A stretch of DNA of 64,000 nt from Hymenobacter pini. Lineage in GTDB: Bacteria; Bacteroidota; Bacteroidia; Cytophagales; Hymenobacteraceae. Positions 61,745 through 64,000 of the stretch are shown here, in pieces. Both the position numbers and the translations under genes were made by a program. The notes under the pieces are model-generated. The model saw only the letters and a program-made list of their open reading frames with translations. It did not search any database and had not been told where the DNA came from. Numbering within the stretch: position 1 is the stretch's first letter; each line of letters starts with the position of its first letter. The stretch spans positions 248,001 to 312,000 of the forward strand of contig NZ_JAIZZH010000003.1 of the NCBI RefSeq assembly GCF_020421205.1, written 5' to 3'.

Positions 61745-62230
61745 CTAGCTGGCCTTTTCTTCTACCTCCTGCAGCTGAATGGGCCGGTTAAAGGCCTCTT
61801 CTAAGGAAATCAGCGTCTCGGTGCGCTCAATGCCTTCAATCAACTGAATCTGCTCGTGCAGTACTTCGCGCAAGTGGTTAGTATCCCGGCAAATCAGGCG
61901 CGCGAAGATGCCATAAGCACCGGTGGTAAAGTCGATGCTGACCACTTCCGGAATCTGGCGCAGCGCCGCTACCACACTCTCGTACACCGAGCTTTTCTGC
62001 AGGTAGATGCCCAGAAATGCCCGTACACCGTAGCCGAGTTTCTGGTAATCTATTTTGAGGGTTGCGCCTTGCACAATCCCCAATTCCTCCAAGCGAGCCA
62101 TGCGCACGTGTACCGTACCACCCGAAACATGCACTTTACGCGCAATTTCCGTGTAGGGCATTTTGGCATCTTCAATCAACAGGGCCAGAATCTTCCGGTC
62201 GGTGTCGTCAAGTTCGTAATTACGGGCCAT
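61745..62230 (-). CDS. Lrp/AsnC-family transcriptional regulator
   Basis: A 161-residue feast/famine regulator. N-terminal helix-turn-helix: DRKILALLIEDAKMPYTEIARKVHVSGGTVHVRMARLEELGIV; C-terminal RAM domain: VAALRQIPEVVSIDFTTGAYGIFARLIC and the ligand loop following. It forms octamers in the family and senses amino acids or related ligands. It diverges from the tRNA-like gene at 62388, and the AT-rich gap between them contains a TACATTTG box. Confidence 0.92.
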   Translation of the reverse strand: MARNYELDDTDRKILALLIEDAKMPYTEIARKVHVSGGTVHVRMARLEELGIVQGATLKIDYQKLGYGVRAFLGIYLQKSSVYESVVAALRQIPEVVSIDFTTGAYGIFARLICRDTNHLREVLHEQIQLIEGIERTETLISLEEAFNRPIQLQEVEEKAS

Positions 62231-62339
62231 TTTTCAGGGTGTTGATTATCTATATTTCAATGAAAAACCTCGATTTTTAAAAACTATGTAAATTTTTATA
62301 CAAATGTCTGAAATTATTTTATTACTTCAATCAACCTAG

Positions 62340-62347
62340 TACATTTG
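62340..62347 (+). promoter_or_regulatory. -7 promoter box TACATTTG of the tRNA-like gene
   Basis: A full match to TAnnTTTG, 41 bases before the first base of the acceptor stem at 62388. It supports separate transcription of the RNA gene. Confidence 0.55.
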
Positions 62348-62387
62348 TCATAATCCAACGCAAGCGGCGTAGGATTGTTTTTCAGAA

Positions 62388-62502
62388 TGTAGAATGGTGA
62401 AACTGGCAGACACGCCCTCCTCTCTCGGGGGTGGAGATTCGGGAAAAACTGGTCCGGCGGCCGGCTAACCACTCTGTGGAGGTTCGAATCCTTCTTCTAC
62501 AG
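62388..62502 (+). tRNA. Unusual tRNA-like RNA with very long variable region
   Basis: A cloverleaf can be read: acceptor TGTAGAA (62388-62394) pairs perfectly with TTCTACA (62495-62501); D-arm GTG-AAACTGGCAGA-CAC; anticodon-type stem CCCTC/GGGGG with loop CTCTCTC; T-arm GGAGG-TTCGAAT-CCTTC; discriminator G62502; CCA is not encoded. The whole is 115 nt, with a variable region of 46 nt (62432-62477) that can itself fold (TGGT/ACCA, CCGG/CCGG). The D-arm resembles tRNA-Leu, while G73 and a long variable arm are Ser features. The apparent anticodon CTC does not fit either. It may be a non-canonical tRNA, a decayed one or a tRNA-like regulatory RNA. Confidence 0.55.
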
Positions 62503-62541
62503 CAAGAAAAAAGGGTGGACTTTGTGAGGAGGAAAAACGGG

Positions 62542-62561
62542 ACGTATCTGGGTGGGTACGT
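62542..62561 (+). other. Hairpin 1, loop TCTGGGTGGG
   Basis: ACGTA-TCTGGGTGGG-TACGT: a 5-base stem, extendable by a G-U pair, holding a 10-base G-rich loop. The same loop occurs in the next hairpin, 34 bases on. Confidence 0.6.
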
Positions 62562-62573
62562 TCTGAATCGAGA

Positions 62574-62607
62574 GGCGGCATCTGGGTGGGTGCCGCCTTT
62601 TCTTTTT
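62574..62607 (+). terminator. Terminator hairpin 2, loop TCTGGGTGGG
   Basis: GGCGGCA-TCTGGGTGGG-TGCCGCC followed by TTTTCTTTTT. A strong intrinsic terminator for the tRNA-like transcript; its loop is identical to that of the hairpin just upstream. Confidence 0.85.
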
Positions 62608-62775
62608 GTATGCATCCGCAACATCGCACCGCCTTCCGCTGAGTTATCCGCTGTTCGCCCGATTTCCTTTTCGGCCGCAAAGGTCAGGTTTTCTTGGAAG
62701 AATTGCACGATATATAGGCAAAAAAGCTGCTAGCAGGTTGCATTACAGGCCCGTAAAACCAATAAATTAATAATG

Positions 62776-62817
62776 GCCAACGCCCCTCCCGGTTAACATA
62801 CCAGGAGGGGCGTTGGC
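62776..62817. terminator. Terminator of dsbD
   Basis: GCCAACGCCCCTCC and GGAGGGGCGTTGGC pair across a 14-base loop, 22 bases downstream of the dsbD stop at 62840. Confidence 0.88.
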
Positions 62818-62839
62818 TATTGTTATTGCGGCCTAATAC

Positions 62840-64000
62840 TTAGCGAACTGCTACCTGCTGACGGTAACGGGCCAAGCCAGCATCCAAAAACTTCACAAAG
62901 TTTCCGGCATTGGGCTCATAGGCAACCGGGGCCGTTAGCACGTGCGCCAAGTCGGCCGGGGCGTTGGGGTCGAGCAGCACGTAGTAGGGCTGAGCATTTA
63001 CATTGAAGCCGGTGAGCTGCAAATCGGCGTTTTTCTTGCCGAGCGTGGATTTTTCCTTGTGGTCGTGGGAAGAGGTGTACCACTCGTTGCGGGGCAGTTC
63101 CTGCTTATCGTCCACGTACAGGGCCACCACTACGAAGTCCTCGCGCAGGCGCTTGAGCACTTGCGGGTCGCTCCACACAGACGCCTCCATTTTGCGGCAG
63201 TTTACACAAGCATGGCCGGTGAAATCGATAAACAGTGGCTTGCCGGCCGCTTTGGCGCAACGCTTGGCCTGCTCCAAGTCAAAATAGCCCGGCAGGCCGT
63301 GAGGCAGCTCCAGAAAGTCGGCGTAGCGCGGGGCTTCACACTGGCTATTATTGGGCAGGGCTGCCGGTATAGCGGGAGCAGCATTGCTAGCCAGGGAGAA
63401 ATCCTGGCGGCTTTGGGGCGGCAGGTAACCGGCCAGCAAAGGCAGCGGCGCGCCAAAGAGGCCAGGAATCAGGTACGTCATGAAGCTGAAGGCCAGCACG
63501 GCCATCAGCAGCCGCCCTACGCTCAGGTGCGTCAGGTCCGAATCGTGGGAAAGCTTAAACCTGCCCAGCAGGTACACGCCCAGCAAGCCCGACAACGCAA
63601 TCCAGAGCACCAGATACAGGTCGCGGGGAAGCAAGTTCCAGTGGTAAGCCAGGTCGGCCATGCTTAGGAATTTCAGAGCCAGCATGAGTTCAACAAAGCC
63701 CAATACCACCTTCACCGTATTCAGCCACCCACCGGAGCTAGGCAGGCTTTTCAGCCACGTGGGGAACAGCGCAAACAGCATGAATGGCAGCGCGAAGGCC
63801 AGTGAAAAGCCCAGCATTCCGATAACCGGCTGGATGCGCTGGCCCTGAGCAGCCATAGTCAGAATAGAGGCTACGATGGGGCCGGTGCAGCTAAACGATA
63901 CCACTACCAGCGTGAGGGCCATGAAGAAAACGCCGGCCCAGCCGCCTTTGTCGGCTTGCTCGTCAATCTTATTGACCATGCCGTGGGGTAGCGTAATCTC
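62840..64000 (-). CDS. dsbD: Protein-disulfide reductase DsbD, C-terminal part (5' end outside window)
   Basis: The frame is open through the right edge, so the N-terminal part lies outside. Visible: a membrane domain of the DsbD/CcdA type with the conserved Cys in VSFSCTGPIVAS, followed by at least six more helices (VIGMLGFSLAFALPFMLF, VVLGFVELMLALKFL and others), then a periplasmic thioredoxin domain with FIDFTGHACVNCRKME (CVNC active site). It passes electrons from cytoplasmic thioredoxin to periplasmic disulfides and c-type cytochrome maturation. The second membrane Cys is not obvious in the visible part. A terminator follows the stop. Confidence 0.93.
   Translation of the reverse strand, partial: EITLPHGMVNKIDEQADKGGWAGVFFMALTLVVVSFSCTGPIVASILTMAAQGQRIQPVIGMLGFSLAFALPFMLFALFPTWLKSLPSSGGWLNTVKVVLGFVELMLALKFLSMADLAYHWNLLPRDLYLVLWIALSGLLGVYLLGRFKLSHDSDLTHLSVGRLLMAVLAFSFMTYLIPGLFGAPLPLLAGYLPPQSRQDFSLASNAAPAIPAALPNNSQCEAPRYADFLELPHGLPGYFDLEQAKRCAKAAGKPLFIDFTGHACVNCRKMEASVWSDPQVLKRLREDFVVVALYVDDKQELPRNEWYTSSHDHKEKSTLGKKNADLQLTGFNVNAQPYYVLLDPNAPADLAHVLTAPVAYEPNAGNFVKFLDAGLARYRQQVAVR

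Larger units (their letters stand above)
62503..62839. other. Intergenic region after the tRNA-like gene
   Basis: A 337-base gap containing two hairpins with identical loops (62542-62561 and 62574-62597), the second followed by a T run, then an AT-rich stretch and the terminator of dsbD (62776-62817). No credible coding frame is seen. Confidence 0.6.

Noticed and set aside
61542..61748. 68-codon frame between the MORN protein and the Lrp/AsnC gene
   Set aside because: Ser/Arg-rich translation with no signal, motif or plausible promoter.
62382..62708. 108-codon minus-strand frame over the tRNA-like gene
   Set aside because: Typical spurious frame antisense to a structured RNA; the acceptor, D and T arms explain the sequence better.

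Overview
This 64 kb window looks like a chromosomal segment of a Hymenobacter-like member of the Bacteroidota (Cytophagales). The grounds are the high GC content, Bacteroidota-type promoters (TAnnTTTG at -7), DUF4249 and DUF4252 lipoproteins, a type IX secretion C-terminal sorting domain, SusC/TonB-receptor-like barrels, an OmpA protein with thrombospondin-3 repeats, and a Rho factor with a very long disordered insertion. No rRNA, CRISPR array, insertion sequence or prophage was recognised. The genus call is inference; the phylum is well supported.

Layout. 1-5.4 kb: membrane-protein genes around a small winged-helix regulator, with a shared palindrome (CTTTG-N5-CAAAG) in front of two of them, followed by three small four-helix membrane proteins. 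5.4-10 kb: a methyltransferase/UbiA pair, a lipoprotein, a DsbA-like protein and a Gfo/Idh/MocA oxidoreductase. 10.5-17 kb: a T9SS-exported surface protein, rho and serS. 17-21.6 kb: a red-light module (heme oxygenase, bacteriophytochrome, Rcp-type regulator, REC-kinase hybrid) with overlapping genes. 21.7-37.7 kb: mostly housekeeping (UBP zinc finger, OsmC, two GT9 transferases, PolX, EVE protein, OmpA, M24 and M16 peptidases, O-methyltransferase) plus a stand-alone SRA-domain gene coupled to a small membrane protein and lying between palindromic repeats. 37.8-44 kb: a TonB-receptor-like barrel and two LysM cell-wall proteins.

44.1-53 kb holds seven consecutive DUF4249 lipoprotein genes on the minus strand, with no TonB-dependent receptor beside them. 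One copy has an in-frame stop inside its would-be signal peptide and another has a frameshift at a six-base homopolymer that removes the conserved C-terminal CxDC motif. 53-64 kb: dnaE, a GbsR-like regulator whose own promoter and whose downstream epimerase gene share a second palindrome (CTTTCA-N8-TGAAAG), thioredoxin, a MORN/TonB-C protein, an Lrp/AsnC regulator, an unusual 115-nt tRNA-like gene followed by two hairpins with identical loops, and the C-terminal part of dsbD.

The points most worth a second look are the DUF4249 array with its two broken copies, the tRNA-like gene and its downstream hairpins, the two regulator/operator pairs, the SRA/membrane-protein pair, and several promoters whose -7 box lies only 3-7 nt from the start codon, which predicts leaderless mRNAs.
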